From Raphanus sativus (taxonomy: Eukaryota; Streptophyta; Magnoliopsida; Brassicales; Brassicaceae): a DNA stretch of 64,000 bases. Where the stretch lies: positions 24,558,973-24,622,972 of the forward strand of contig NC_079517.1 of NCBI RefSeq assembly GCF_000801105.2, read 5' to 3'. Positions 34,780 through 47,049 of this stretch are shown one piece after another; the first letter of the stretch is position 1; each line of letters starts with the position of its first letter. The translations under genes and the position numbers were made by a program. Below the pieces are notes generated by a model, which saw nothing but the letters and a program-made list of their open reading frames with translations, ran no database searches and had not been told where the DNA came from.

Positions 34780-35335
34780 GAGAAATTCTTAGGTTCACCC
34801 CTAGAGTGAACTTTTAGGTTCACCCAACCAATAAGATTTCGTTATTTCATATTTGGTATCTTTAAAAAAGGAAATAAAATATTATCAACTTATATTCTAT
34901 TTTCAAACTAAAAATAGAAATAAATAAAAAATAATATTAATTTCAAACAAAAACACATTTTAAAAAATTTATCTTTAATATCGCCAGCCAAACACTAAAC
35001 CCTAAACTCTAAATCATAAACCCTAAACTCTTGGATAAATCCTAAATTCTTGGTAAATCCCAATCACTCGGATAAATTCTAAATCCTTAGGATTTAAGAT
35101 TTATCCACGGGTTTAGAATTTACCCAAGGGTTTAGGGTTTAGTATTTTGTATTTAGGTTTAGGGTTTAGTATTTAGTATTTATGATTTAGGGTTTAGTGT
35201 TTTGCTGACTGTGTTAAATTTTTTAAAAAAAAAAAAAATCCAAAGATTTAGGGTTTATCAATGATTTAGTGTTTTGCTGACTGTGTTAAATTCTAAATCC
35301 TTTTTTATTTTTGATTTATCGTTTTGCTGGTTTTA
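34780..35335. mobile_element. Truncated second copy of the foldback MULE-like family
   Basis: It starts GAGAAATTCTTAGGTTCACC and continues with the same palindrome and interior as 9031-10004, including CCCTAAA motifs on the left and TTTAGGG motifs on the right. No matching right terminus is found, so its right end is lost. The right limit is approximate. Confidence 0.6.
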
Positions 35336-35724
35336 TGTCCCTTCAAAATCAAGATTTTCAAATGTACCATGTATTCTCCACTATGCTTATTTTCCTCATC
35401 TTCTGAATATGTTAATCTATGTTAAATATTCAAATAAAATGTGGGAATAATAGATAGGGCACAACAACACACAGAAACCTCAGACATTTTGATCTACTTT
35501 ATGAACCAAAACAACCTTCAACATTTTGATTACAATGAAACCTTCCAAGTGTGAAAGATTCTTCAAACTGAGCTCAGCTGGCGTGACAAACTCATAGGAA
35601 AACAAAACGTTTCTTTTCTAAAGAAGAAGATGGAACTTTTATATATATATATATATATATGAAAACTGAAAAGGAATAAAGAAATATTGTTCCATTTTGT
35701 AGTCGGCAGTCAAACTTTTAAAAT
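35336..35724. other. 3' flank of the kinase pseudogene
   Basis: No gene seen; contains a (TA)n run at 35639-35660. Confidence 0.4.
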
Positions 35725-36045
35725 GAACACTGTATAAGCTCTAATATCTTCACCACTTCTTCCATCTACGGCCTATTCAAGGGAACTTGGGACCCACATA
35801 CCAGCCCTAGTTTTATCATTGGTATTGCCTCCTCGGCCGGATAGTTCCCTCTCAGCCTACCGCATTCCTCCACTCACCCTTCCTCTAACCCCTCTCTCAC
35901 AATCTCACACAGCACCATCACGACATCCTCCGCATACTCCACCGGCCTCTTCCCCGTGACCACCTCCAGCACCAAGATCCCAAACCCGTACACATCTCAC
36001 TTCTATGTTATCTTGACCGTTTGGCATAAAAACTCGGGGGCTGTG
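35725..36045 (-). pseudogene. LRR receptor-like kinase pseudogene, C-lobe part
   Basis: C-terminal half of the kinase domain whose N-lobe is at 44242-44735, separated by the RT-B insertion. On the minus strand it opens with APEFLCQTVKIT and goes on DVYGFGILVLEVVTGKRPVE, then YAEDVV, VCGSQVPLNRP and MEEVVKILELIQ. This matches kinase subdomains VIII to XI of the Arabidopsis PXC2 (At5g01890)/At3g28040 group of leucine-rich-repeat kinases. Stops occur after VKIT and after NRP, so it was dead apart from the insertion or decayed afterwards. Confidence 0.75.
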
Positions 36046-39000
36046 TGTAACACCCCCGGACCGTCCTAGGCTGGACTAATCTGGAACGTCCCGGAAGTGT
36101 CACAAGTTTGGCGAGTACCGCAACCAGTCCAGTCAAAACTTCAAACGAATTCAAAGTCTCGACGCCCGACCACGATATCGCCCCTCTTGACCTCAGCCTA
36201 AGGCTTGCCAACCCGTACTTTGGTCGAGAGTTGTGTTAAGTTCGGACAAAACTAAATATCAGCGTTTATAAGGGATTTTAATAAACAAACATAATTTTTA
36301 TTTATTTTACAAAGTCGGAAACTCGACTAAAGTCCTCAAGTAAAAAACAAAGATAAAAACATAAAGTCAAACGGGTACCCATGAAAAGCAAAACAAGTGA
36401 AAACAGCAACATCTTGCTCCTTGCAAACAACACCGGAAAACTACGCCTGGCCTCGTCCTCCGCACCCCGCTAACGCCAGATCCCCTAAGGTTACCTGCAT
36501 AGAAGAGAGGGAGTGAGCAATCATAGATTACTCAGCGAGTTCCCAAAACAACAACAATTATCCCTCCCAATCCACGCTTAACAAACAACAAGCAATAACA
36601 ACAATGCAAGCAAAAAGATAAACATGCAACTACTAATGCAAAACTAAACATGAATGCAATGCAATAACTAAACATGGGCTAACTAGTCTGGCCCCGAGAC
36701 CTATACACGAACCCCAAACAACCTAGACTCGATCTAGACTCGATGTACAGAAAACAAAACAAAACAAAACACACAAAGGATGGAGCCACATGCTACACAT
36801 CCCGGGATCCCTTCGCACCACGGAGCCCTAACTACTCCACCCTGAACACTCCCGACCACAAACACCAAAGTCACATGACCGGAAAACATCACTCCGGGAA
36901 CTGGGTATCTCCCAATCTAACCCGGGCCGCATCGTCATGCAGCGCTTGTCCATGGGCGCGACCCACTTTACGTGACAAGCCGTGAAGAGTAGGTCACTCC
37001 ACCACTGGAAAATTGGGTATATCCCAATCTAACCCCAGGGTCCACACACATCAACAGAGAATTGGGTATCTCCCAATCTAACTCCGAGATGGTCTCATGC
37101 TTTAGTCTAGGCGCAACACCAACCCGCATGAGGGAGCTCTGCCTCTAACCTCCATGCAACGTGCACCTAAACCAAAAGCACTACACAAACAAACAACAAG
37201 CAAACACTCGCCCTAGTCTAGACTAAAATGCAAAAACAACTAGCATGAGGGAGCTCCACCTCTAACCTCCATGCAACACTTAGTCTAGACTAGAAACACT
37301 AAACAAACTAAACGCCAGTGACACACCTAGACTCTACCCGGCATAAGAGAGAGTCTCACTCAAATCTCTATGCAACTTCACTACACGACATGCAATACAA
37401 TGCATATGAACTAACATGAGAGAGTTATACTCAAATCTACACGCTACACAACAAACTATCATATGCAACTACAACTAACAATGCATGCATGAGTCTAACA
37501 ACTTAACAACACAACAAATGCAAGCAATCTAACAACCTAACAACACAATGCATGCAATCATAAATAAACACTCAATTATGGGGACTATCAATCACCCACA
37601 CACACACACACGCAACTGCAAAAGCGGTTTAAGCTTAAGAACCATTGCGGTTCAAGTCCTTCAACCTGCACACACACACGGTTAGTAATATACAACACAC
37701 AACACACACAGGGGAACCCACCTAGGTCTTCAAAAACCGCAGCAAACTCCAAAAGCAAAAGGCCTAAGGGTTTTATCCAAAAACTGATTAAAAAGAGGTT
37801 AAGAGCTAAAAGGGGAATGAAACTTATGAACGCAAATTCAAAGCCTTACCACATCTCCTAGAACTACAAAACAGATCCTAGACTAAGGGTAAGCACACAC
37901 AAAGCCTCCTACACTCACCTCACTCACTTTTAAAAATTTATCGGTTTTTAGCCATTTTCTCTCTCAAGAACAAACCATGAGATCGACTGAGAGAGAAGGT
38001 TCAGGGGGGTTTATAACTTCTAAAACTAAACCTAAGGGGGGTATTTATAGCCAGAGAAGAGGTTGGGATCACTTGGCAAGTGGACACACACTTGTCACCA
38101 AAATACTCTCAAAATCCATGCATTCATCTAAGTACACTGAATCAAGTTATCTTCGTCCTATCTTCTGGAAGGTTAATGAATTTACCTTGAATGTTAAGTT
38201 TGCGAAAAATCAGATTAAAACTTGATCAGGAAGTCACTTTGCCACATATACCAATTTTAGGCAAAAATGACACCTTTGCACACCAAGTGTTAAACCTACT
38301 CCTTAGGCCTTCCTTTATAGCTCCTGTAGACCTCTGAGTGTTGCTTATGAACCACTGCATGGGCATTTTCGTGCCTGGCATGTTTCCATAATTTTTCTTC
38401 CTTGATTACCAAATTGGTAATAAGGCCTTCTCAAGCTCCTTTGGATCTTCAGTCTTCTAATTTGCTTTCCTTGTGATCCAGCCCAATCCTACACTTCTCC
38501 TGGATTCTATATGAGGCTTAGATGTCGTGGTTTTGATGTGGAAAGAAAATCTTTAGCCCATAATTTATTTTACCCTTTATAGCCCATTTCGGGTATAGAA
38601 AGTATCTTCATCATAACTTCTTCTCTAGATGTCATTTGCTCCTGATTTATTCACCCAAAAATTCCTTGATTTATTCTACATCCTGTCCAGGATTAAAGTA
38701 AATTGGTCTTCTCCACGTGGCATGCTCCTATTGGTTGACCGAATAGGTTAAATAGACCATTAAGGTAATTTCTTTTTTCTTTGACTTTTCTTGACTTTTG
38801 ACTTCTGAGTTGACCATTCCCAACACTTGTAGAAATATAGAAAATACTCCTTTGAACTCCTTTTTCATGTTTGCACATCTTCATTTGGCTTCCTTAACTC
38901 TTAGATAGCTCATCTCGACTATATCGGCAATATTCTTCTTCCTCCGGACCATCTTCACTTTGGCTCGCCCCAAATTCATTCTGGCTTGAACAAAAGTATT

Positions 39001-39244
39001 ATTTTATCCCCTAATGATGATTGAGATTGAGTCTTGCTTGATTTGCACACTTTGAAATTTCAACATGCTCGGCCTTGCCCGTTTCGAAGCTTCGGTTATG
39101 TCTCTTCGACCAACTCTTGTTTCTACTCGACCATTCTTCATAATGCTTCGACCGAACCTCTATTCATGTCTTCATATATCTTTGCATCCAATTGTAGCTT
39201 GATCTGCGTCCGTTGACTTGATACCCTAGACTATGGGTATTACA
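36046..39244 (-). repeat. RT-B 3' LTR (3199 bp)
   Basis: Very long LTR. Read on the minus strand a strong TATA box (CTATAAATACC) lies near 38040-38050. The 36890-37330 part carries tandem-like repeats of GGGTATCTCCCAATCTAAC and of GAGGGAGCTCCACCTCTAAC units. Confidence 0.9.
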
Positions 39245-39259
39245 TTCTCCCCTCCTTCA
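39245..39259 (-). other. RT-B polypurine tract
   Basis: On the minus strand TGAAGGAGGGGAGAA directly precedes the 3' LTR. Confidence 0.85.
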
Positions 39260-39260
39260 A

Positions 39261-39280
39261 TGAATTCGTCCTCGAATTCA
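39261..39280 (-). promoter_or_regulatory. RT-B hairpin upstream of the polypurine tract
   Basis: In sense orientation TGAATTCG-AGGA-CGAATTCA, a perfect 8-bp stem with a four-base loop, 16 nt before the 3' LTR. Against the RT-A hairpin the basal pair is T:A instead of G:C, a compensatory change. Confidence 0.7.
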
Positions 39281-40300
39281 CAAGGCACTTCTATCTTCTG
39301 CTACCATCATCTACTTCTATCACTGCTGCTGCTTGTTATGCAATCACTCCACAAATTCTTTGCTCGGACTTTCCCTTCTTGTCTCCCCTCCTTGGAATCG
39401 ACTTCATCTTGATCATCGGCATTATATCATTTCCTTTTTGAGCTTCCATCTTCGACTCTTCTTATTATCTTCTTGGTATTGCGCTTGATTAGGCTTTGTC
39501 TTCTACTCTTGTCACACTCTTTCTCTTGGCTCTACACCGCTCGGCTTCACAACTAGACTTCTTCGGATTGGTCTTCCACTTGACATCTCTTCTCTGACTT
39601 CTCGACTTCTTGATCTTCAATAACTTTGATCCCCGAAACACACCATACACTCTAGTCTCCATGCTTCCATGACTGCCTTGATTGCTTCTTCACTTGATCG
39701 ACCCCTGACTGTTCTGGTCTTGCACTTTATCATCTTGTACACGGCTATACCAAAGTTGTTCTCTCAAGATCAACCACAATCTTCCAATCCCTTATACCAC
39801 AATCTTCAACTGTTCTGAATCTGTCCGCTGTCGACGACTCTGAACTTTCACACTTACGACTTTGAATCTTCACACTGATAACCATGTACCCTTGCACACT
39901 CTCTGCTGGTCTCCACCACGGTCGTATCTGATTCTTGATTCTTCTTCATGCATGAACGAGTATTTTGAGTACATTATGCCAAGGTTTATGTCCTTCCGAC
40001 ATCACGATCATTCTCAACACAACACATGGCTATAAATAAGGGTAGGCTTCCTAAATTCTAGGGTTCACTCTCTACTAAGAAAAACGCGATTTTCTATAGC
40101 GAAACCTAACTAACACAACCTAACAAAGTCTACACACTATATTACACTTGCTACCCGGACTTCTTGTCCGTAGCACACAACAAAACAAAGTTGCACACGC
40201 AACGCACAACAAAACAAACAATGCAAAACAATTGCAAAGACTAAACAAGCACAACCATAACAATGGTTACCGCACCCAAAGAAGAGGATCAGCGCCCACT
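39281..40300. other. RT-B interior without a gene
   Basis: Pyrimidine-rich sequence (CTTGACTTCTTCGA-like words) with no open frame of note. Confidence 0.4.
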
Positions 40301-40305
40301 TACCT

Positions 40306-41285
40306 TTAGCCGCCACGGGCTCCACGACAAGGGCTCCTAGAAAGGTCACGATTTCTACGGTTTGATCCTTCTGTTGCAGATAAGGCTGATCGAGCATGGC
40401 TGGCATGAGGAACAATGGAGATGGGTATGGCTCTTGTCATGTTGGTCATTGGGAAATCCGCGACGAAGTGTCCACGAGTCTCACACGAGCTGCAGATCAA
40501 GTAAGCACTCAAGTCTGGCTGACTCCTAATCCTGGTGCACTCACGAGTGTGATGGTTACTTGCTCCACACACATTGGAATCTCCTCTGGTTGGAATGTCT
40601 TGAGAGTTCTGAACATTTGCTGCTGGTGCTCCACTGGTACTTCCCTTTCTGTCTCTTGATGAACTTCCATGTTAACTCCCATTGCTTCTGTTCCGGCTTC
40701 CTGATTTGTTGATGAAAACTCCATTGGCATTGGCCAGTAATGGTACTCGTAGTATGGATTGGATGTCTGCCTAATACTTTCCAGACTAAAATCAAGAGAT
40801 CCTCCAAGTGTAAACGTCGGACTCCAAGCTGGCATTGGAACCCACAGACTGTTCTCTCGGGAACTGATGTCGACAATGTTGATGGCCACTGGACTGTCTG
40901 ATGAGATCTCAATGATTTCCGGTGGTGGTGGTTCAATGATCTCCACGTCAGATGAACTGATCTCCATTGCTTCCCATATGTCATTGCCATAGCCGTACTG
41001 GAAGTTGAATGAGTCGGATGATGCTTGCGGAATGGCTCCCATGCCTGAGAAAAAGTTCATACCCTCCAAATGATCAGATTCTTCTTCAATCTCGTCAAGT
41101 ACCTCAGCTTCTTCAAACTCAGATGACCCTGTCACATGTGAACTCTCTGTGGTCTCGACCACATTCTCATCTTCAAAGTTGGAATCAGACTTTGAGTCGC
41201 TGGATGAGCTTGATTCACTTGACCCATCATAACCGGCAGCTCCGGACGCTTGCCCAACTCTTCGTAACCGTACCACATTCCTCAT
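40306..41285 (-). pseudogene. RT-B gag-like gene, frameshifted before the zinc knuckle
   Basis: Minus strand. The first frame (41285-40509) begins MRNVVRLRRVGQASG and is rich in serine and acidic residues (SSESSSSSDSKSDSNFEDE), then EPPPPEIIEISSDSP and a proline- and aromatic-rich part (NPYYEYHYWPMPMEF). At a TG dinucleotide run near 40568 the coding signal moves to another frame, which reads CGASNHHTREC and CSSCETRGHFVADFP, two zinc-knuckle-like motifs, then a basic tail (NRRNRDLSRSPCRGARGG) ending at 40306. Knuckles plus a basic tail mark it as nucleocapsid-like. No classical gag core and no enzyme domains are seen. Confidence 0.6.
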
Positions 41286-41490
41286 CCTCGATCAACTCCC
41301 AACCTGTCGACTACCAACACCAGAAACTGCAACACAAGATAAGGGTAAGGTCCTAAATTTCCAAAACTGATCTAACATACCTAGTCCTAAGCAGAGGACG
41401 TGCCAGTTCCCTGGTGATGTTGTTTGCGACTATTTTTGACTCGATAAAACATTTGAAAACCCGCAAACGAAAGCACAGTATCTCAACCAG

Positions 41491-41502
41491 GCTCTGATAC
41501 CA
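41491..41502 (-). other. RT-B primer-binding site
   Basis: On the minus strand TGGTATCAGAGC, a few bases from the right LTR; fits initiator tRNA-Met. Confidence 0.8.
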
Positions 41503-41507
41503 CCATT

Positions 41508-44236
41508 TGTAACACCCCCGGACCGTCCTAGGCCGGACTAACCCGGAAAGTCCCGGAAGTGTCACAAGTTTGGCGAGTACCGCAACTAGTCCAGTCAAAA
41601 CTTCAAAAAAATTCAAAGTCTCGACCGGTCCGACCTCAGCCTAAGGCTTGCCAACCCGTACTTTGGTCGAGAGTTGTGTTAAGTTCGGACAAAACTAAAT
41701 ATCAGCGTTCAACGGGGATTTTAATAAACAAACATAATTTTTATTTATTTTACAAAGTCGGGAACACGACTAAAGTCCTCAAGTACAAAACAAAGATAAA
41801 AACATCAAGTCAAACGGGTACCCATGAAAAGCAAAAAAAGTGAAAACAGCAACAACTTGTTCCTTGCAAACAACACCGGAAAACTACGCCTGGCCTCGTC
41901 CTCCGCACCCCACTAACGCCCGATCCCCTAAGGTTACCTGCATAGAAGAGAGGGAGTGAGCAATCATAGATTACTCAGCGAGTTCTCAAAACAACAACAA
42001 CTATCCCTCCCAATCCACGCTTAACAAACAACAAGCAATAACAACAATGCAAGCGAAAAGATAAACATGCAACTATTAATGCAAAACTAAACATGAATGC
42101 AATGCAATAACTAAACATGGGCTAACTAGTCTGGCCCCGAGACCTATACACGAACCCCAAACAACCTAGACTCGATCTAGACTCGATCTACACTAAACAA
42201 AACAAAACAAAACACACAAAGGATGGAGCCACATGCTACACAACCTGGGATCCCTTCACACCACGGAGCCCTAACTACTCCACCCTGAACACTCCCGCAA
42301 ACAAACACCAAAGTCACATGACCGGAAAACATCACTCCGGGAATTGGGTATCTCCCAATCTAACCCGGGCCGCATCTTCATGCAGCGCTTGTCCATGGGC
42401 GCGACCCACTTCACGTGAAAAGCCGTGGAGAGTAGGTCACTCCACCACTGGAGAATTGGGTATCTCCCAATCTAACCCCAGGGTCCACAAACATCAACGG
42501 AGAATTGGGTATCTCCCAATCTAACTCCGAGATGGTCTCATGCTCTAGTCTAGGCGCAACACCAACCCACATAAGGGAGCTCCGCCTCTAACCTCCATGC
42601 AACGTGCACCTAAACCAAAAGCACTACACAAACAAACAACAAGAAAACACTCGCCCTAGTCTAGACTAAAATGCAAAAACAACTAGCATGAGGGAGATCC
42701 ACCTCTAACCTCCATGCAACACTTAGTCTAGACTAGAAACACTAAAAAAACTAAATGCGAGTGACACACCTAGACTCTACCCAGCATAAGAGAGAGTCTC
42801 ACTCAAATCTCTATGCAACCCCACTACACGACATGCAATACAATGCATATGAACTAACATGAGAGAGTTATACTCAAATCTACACGCTACACAACAAACT
42901 ATCATATGCAACTACAACTAACAATGCATGCATGAATCTAACAACTTAACAACACAAAAAATGCAAGCAATCTAACAACCTAACAACACAATTCATGCAA
43001 TCATAAATAAACACTCAATTATGGGGACTATCAATCACCCACACACACACACGCAACCGCAAAAGCGGTTTAAGCTTAAGAACCATTGCGGTTCAAGTCC
43101 TTCAACCTGCACACACACACGGTTAGTAATATACAACACACAACACACACATGGGAACCCACCTAGATCTTCAAAAACTGCAGCAAACTCCAAAAGCAAA
43201 AGACCTAAGGGTTTTACCCGAAAACCGATTAAAAAGAGGTTAAGAGCTAAGAGGGGAATGAAACTTATGAACCCAATTTCAAAGCCTTACCACCTCTCCT
43301 TGCACTTCAAAACAGATCCTAGACTAAGGGTAAGCACACGCAAAGCTTCCTACACTCACCTCACTCACTTTTAAAATTTTATCGGTTTTTAGCCATTTTC
43401 TCTCTCAAGAACAAACCATGAGATTGACTGAAAGAGAAGGCTCAGGGGGGTTTCTAACTTCTAAAACTAAACCTAAGAGGGGTATTTATAGCCAGGGAAG
43501 AGAATGAGATCACTTGGCAAGTGGACACACACTTGTTACCAAAATACTCTCCAAATACATGCATGCAGCTAAGTATACTGAATCAAGTTATCTTCGTCCC
43601 ATCTTCTGGAAGGTTAATGAATTTACCTTGAAGGTCAAGTGTGCGAAAAATCAGATTAAAAATTGATCAGGAAGTCACTTTGCCACATATACCAATTTTA
43701 AGGCAAAAATGACTCCTTTGCACACCAAATGTTAAACCTACTCCTTAGGCCTTTCTTTCTAGCCCCTGTAGACCTCTGAGTGTTGCTGATAAACCACTGC
43801 ATGGGCGTTTTTGTTCCTGGCATGTTTCCATAATTTTTATTCCTTGATTACGAAATTGGCAATTAGGCCTTCTCAAGCTCCTTTAGGTCTTCAGTCTTCT
43901 AAATTGCTTTCCTTGTGATCCAGCCCAATTTTACACTTCTCCTGGATCCTATATAAGGTTTAGATGTCGTGGTTTTGATGTGGAAAGAGGATCTTCAGCC
44001 CATAATTTATTTTACCCTTTATAGCCCATTTTGGGTATAAAAAGTATCTTCATCATAACTTCTTCTCTAGATGTCCTTTGCTCCTGATTTCTTCACCCAA
44101 AAATTCTTTGATTTATTCTTCATAATTCTTCGACTGAACCTCTATTCATGTCTTCATATAGCTTTGCATCCAATTGTAGCTTGATCTGCGTCCGTTGACT
44201 TGCGTTGATTTGATACCCTAGACTAGGGGTATTACA
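41508..44236 (-). repeat. RT-B 5' LTR (2729 bp)
   Basis: Same sequence as the left LTR but about 460 bp shorter: the stretch equivalent to about 38676-39140 is missing, with the junction at a short repeat (TTCTTCAT). TATA box on the minus strand at 43490-43481. Confidence 0.9.
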
Positions 44237-44241
44237 CTGTA

Positions 44242-44735
44242 CCCCAACGCGCTCTCTACCTTTCCGCTTAAGATACACCTGTCCAGCACCGAGGCCGATA
44301 GCCTGGCCAGCCCAAATCAGAGACTTTGGCCTCCCCTGTGGCTGCATCTATGAGCACATTCGTTGCTTTCAGATTGTAGCGACTGATGTTACTCCCGTGC
44401 AGATAATCCAGACCTCTTGCTATCCCCAGAATGATGCTGAAGCGTTCACGCCAAGTCAGGCAAACACACTCGTCCCCGTGGAGATGTCTGTATAAGCTTC
44501 CCCCGAGACAAACTCATGGATCAGGAGCTGCAGCGATTGCGTCGAGTAGCACCCTTTGATCAAAACGACATTCATGTGCCTCAGCTTGCCGAGTTTTCTC
44601 ATCTCCCTCTCTCGAACTTCTCCTGCGACTTTATCAGACCCGAAACGGTCAGTTTCTTGACTGCCACAGGACGCCCATCGTGGAGACTCGTCTTGTAGAC
44701 CACTCGGAACCCACCACGACCCACCAGATCGAAGG
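44242..44735 (-). pseudogene. LRR receptor-like kinase pseudogene, N-lobe part
   Basis: Minus strand, several frames: glycine loop GRGGFRVVYK (third glycine replaced by R), RPVAVKKLTVSGLIKSQEKF with the VAVK lysine, EMRKLGKLRHMNVVLIKGCY, LQLLIHEFVSGG, LTWRERFSIILGIARGLDYL, NISRYNLKATNVLIDAATGE, AKVSDLG. It resembles the PXC2 (At5g01890) group. The catalytic loop lacks the HRD aspartate (SRYNLK), which I recall as a feature of that pseudokinase-like group, and DFG reads DLG. The domain stops in the activation segment where RT-B inserted; the remainder is at 35725-36045. No leucine-rich repeats lie upstream, so only the kinase exon region survives. Confidence 0.8.
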
Positions 44736-45073
44736 TTCTAATGTAGAGAAGTAGTGGGGGTCAACTTTCCTGAGATTAATTGTTAAGTTTATGGCTTGAG
44801 CATAAATCGGGATGATTCCGCTTGAGTATGACACGGCGTTGAAGATAAAGAAGCGTGGTCATGTCTGACCAACCATACAGAAAACCCAAATGTAAATATT
44901 GTAGAAAGCCCAAAATAATAACCATAAGTAAGAAATCCCAATCGACCAAGCCCAAAAACAACATACCGTAAATGAGATAAAACACAGGGTGTTGATGTGT
45001 CGCGAAGTCCTCCCTCCTGCGATGATGACATGGCGGCCAAATATAGGAGATGCTTCTCCTTTATTAGTATATA
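44736..45073. other. Flank of the kinase remnant
   Basis: A short minus-strand frame (MAAMSSSQEGGLRDTSTPC, from 45040) ends at a splice-donor-like TACGGTATGTTG. It could be a gene 5' end but has no recognisable domain. Confidence 0.25.
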
Positions 45074-45110
45074 CTAGGATAAGACATGCGCCTTGAGCAT
45101 AGTGAATTTA
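45074..45110 (-). mobile_element. Possible Helitron 3' end
   Basis: On the minus strand the sequence reads CTCAAGGCGCATGTCTTATC then CTAG followed by T. Intact plant Helitrons often end in a GC-rich hairpin and CTTATCCTAG; here the hairpin is decayed. The 5' end was not found. Confidence 0.35.
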
Positions 45111-46760
45111 TATGAAAATTATTTAAGAAATATTGTATGAAAAAATAAAATTTATATTCTTGATCGAATAAATATTTTTGGCCCTTAAACATTTTTTTAA
45201 AAACTTTTTTGGTTAATTACATAATTTGTTTATTAATGAGCTGATCTCATTTAAGAAAATATTTTGGTCAAAAAATCACTTATCGCATAAGAACCTAACG
45301 TTTAGGCCGAAGAATCCCAGGCCTACTATTTGGTTATAATGAGACTATCTCAACTCAGTTTTATATCATGATTTAGAAATTTAAAAATTAATTATGGTTA
45401 TAAGAAGTTTACATTCACGTGTCAATCCTATCTATCTTCAATATTTTCCTCTTTTTATGTGTTTTTTTCATTTTGGTTATTGCTCGATATAAATATTGAT
45501 TTTGGAGTTTATCTCATTTGTTCTTTTGTTTTGGCCTGAGATTTAGAAATGCTTAAGATGTAAAATTATTAAAGAGATTCATTCTTAGATTAAGATTTGT
45601 GTCTTGTGCAGAATAAATATTTTATATTTATTACTTATTTTATGTTTTCTGCATATTATGAAATAATAAAATAATAATTATATATTAAATAACTAAGACA
45701 TCAGTTATGCAATAAATTGGTGTGCACATATAAATTAAACGATCACTTTTGTTTGTTTGCAATCATTTTAGGATAAATATATCAAAACAATCAATCTATG
45801 TATATGATGTATAATTAAATTTTATATTAACAGAGATATATAGTATACTTTTAATATGGATATATATTAAATGAGGTTTATAGTCAGATGATTTTATGAT
45901 TATTTGCATATTTGGGTGACAAAAGTTTACACTAACTAATTGTTTTTTTATGTGGGATGTTTAGTGGTTTCAATAACTTTATAATCATTTAAAAAAAACA
46001 AAGAAGATATCAAAATTAAAATATTAAATTTTAAATATATGTTCAATGCAAATATCAAAAATATAATTATGTATTTTCATATGATGTATAGTTTAATTTA
46101 AACGATATATATATATATATATATATATTTTCATTGAACATATATTGAAAATTAATATTAAAATAAAAATCTATTAAAATAAAATTATTCATTCATATGG
46201 TTTTATAATCATTTTATTTTATTACTTTAAAAAATTTAGACCTTGATCACAAAAGTTTATGACTTTTAATCGTTTTAGTAATTTATACTCGTTTTTGAAA
46301 ATTTAAAATACAACATATAAAAAAATCTAAATTTTTATTATATGATTAATGTAATTGTGTAATTTATTTTAATATAAAGAATTAGAAAAAAATGATTGAT
46401 AGTATACAGATTGTTAGGAAATTTTTATTATTTAAAATAATTGATTGTCTCATATATATATATATATATTTAATCATACTAGGTAATTCCGTAGGTTTTA
46501 TTTAAGGAACGAATAGATAATAAATTTCAATTTAATAAATGAATGGTTTTTAATGGATATACTATATAATATAAAATTCCCTAGCAATTTAATTTTGGAC
46601 TAACAAAATTTTCCAATTGATTCTCAAACCGTCACGTAAGCAAAATTAACATTCCAATTACTTGACAACTCATCATATCATTTTTTTAATTAGTACAAAC
46701 TACAGGTGATTACTTTTTAAATGTTTCTTCTTTAATATACCAGGGATATCACAAAGGAGT
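45111..46760. other. AT-rich intergenic DNA
   Basis: No gene seen. (AT)n microsatellites at 46105-46129 and 46453-46470. Confidence 0.5.
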
Positions 46761-47049
46761 TCAACTAGGGGGGTGTATTGAATTGTGAATTTTAAAGTAT
46801 TTTGCATTTGTTTTAAAATCCTCCATTATTAAACTAAGGATTTCTATTTTTTATTCAAGTCCTGTGTTATTGAATGTGATGTTTGTCTAAAATCACCACA
46901 AATAACTTGGAATCGACTGTTATTCAATTAATAATTCATTAAAAGTAAATCAAATCCACTGTTATTCAAAGACAAACAATTCTGAAAAGAAAAGACTAGA
47001 AAAGGGATTGAGACAAACTTTTTATCAGTTTTAGTTAAAATTATCGTGT

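Larger units (their letters stand above)
36046..44236 (-). mobile_element. RT-B: gag-only non-autonomous LTR retrotransposon in a kinase gene
   Basis: LTRs at 36046-39244 and 41508-44236, inverted ends TGTAACACC and GGTATTACA, primer site next to the right LTR, polypurine tract next to the left. Target duplication is CTGTG (36041-36045) against CTGTA (44237-44241), one mismatch. The 2.26-kb interior holds only a gag-like gene. Confidence 0.9.

Noticed and set aside
34569..34781. 70-codon open frame as a small gene
   Set aside because: AT-rich composition, no domain, no promoter or relatives; length is within chance expectation.
46780..46900. MITE beginning GGGGGGTGTATTGAATTG
   Set aside because: The terminus resembles some MITEs but no matching inverted end or target duplication was found nearby.
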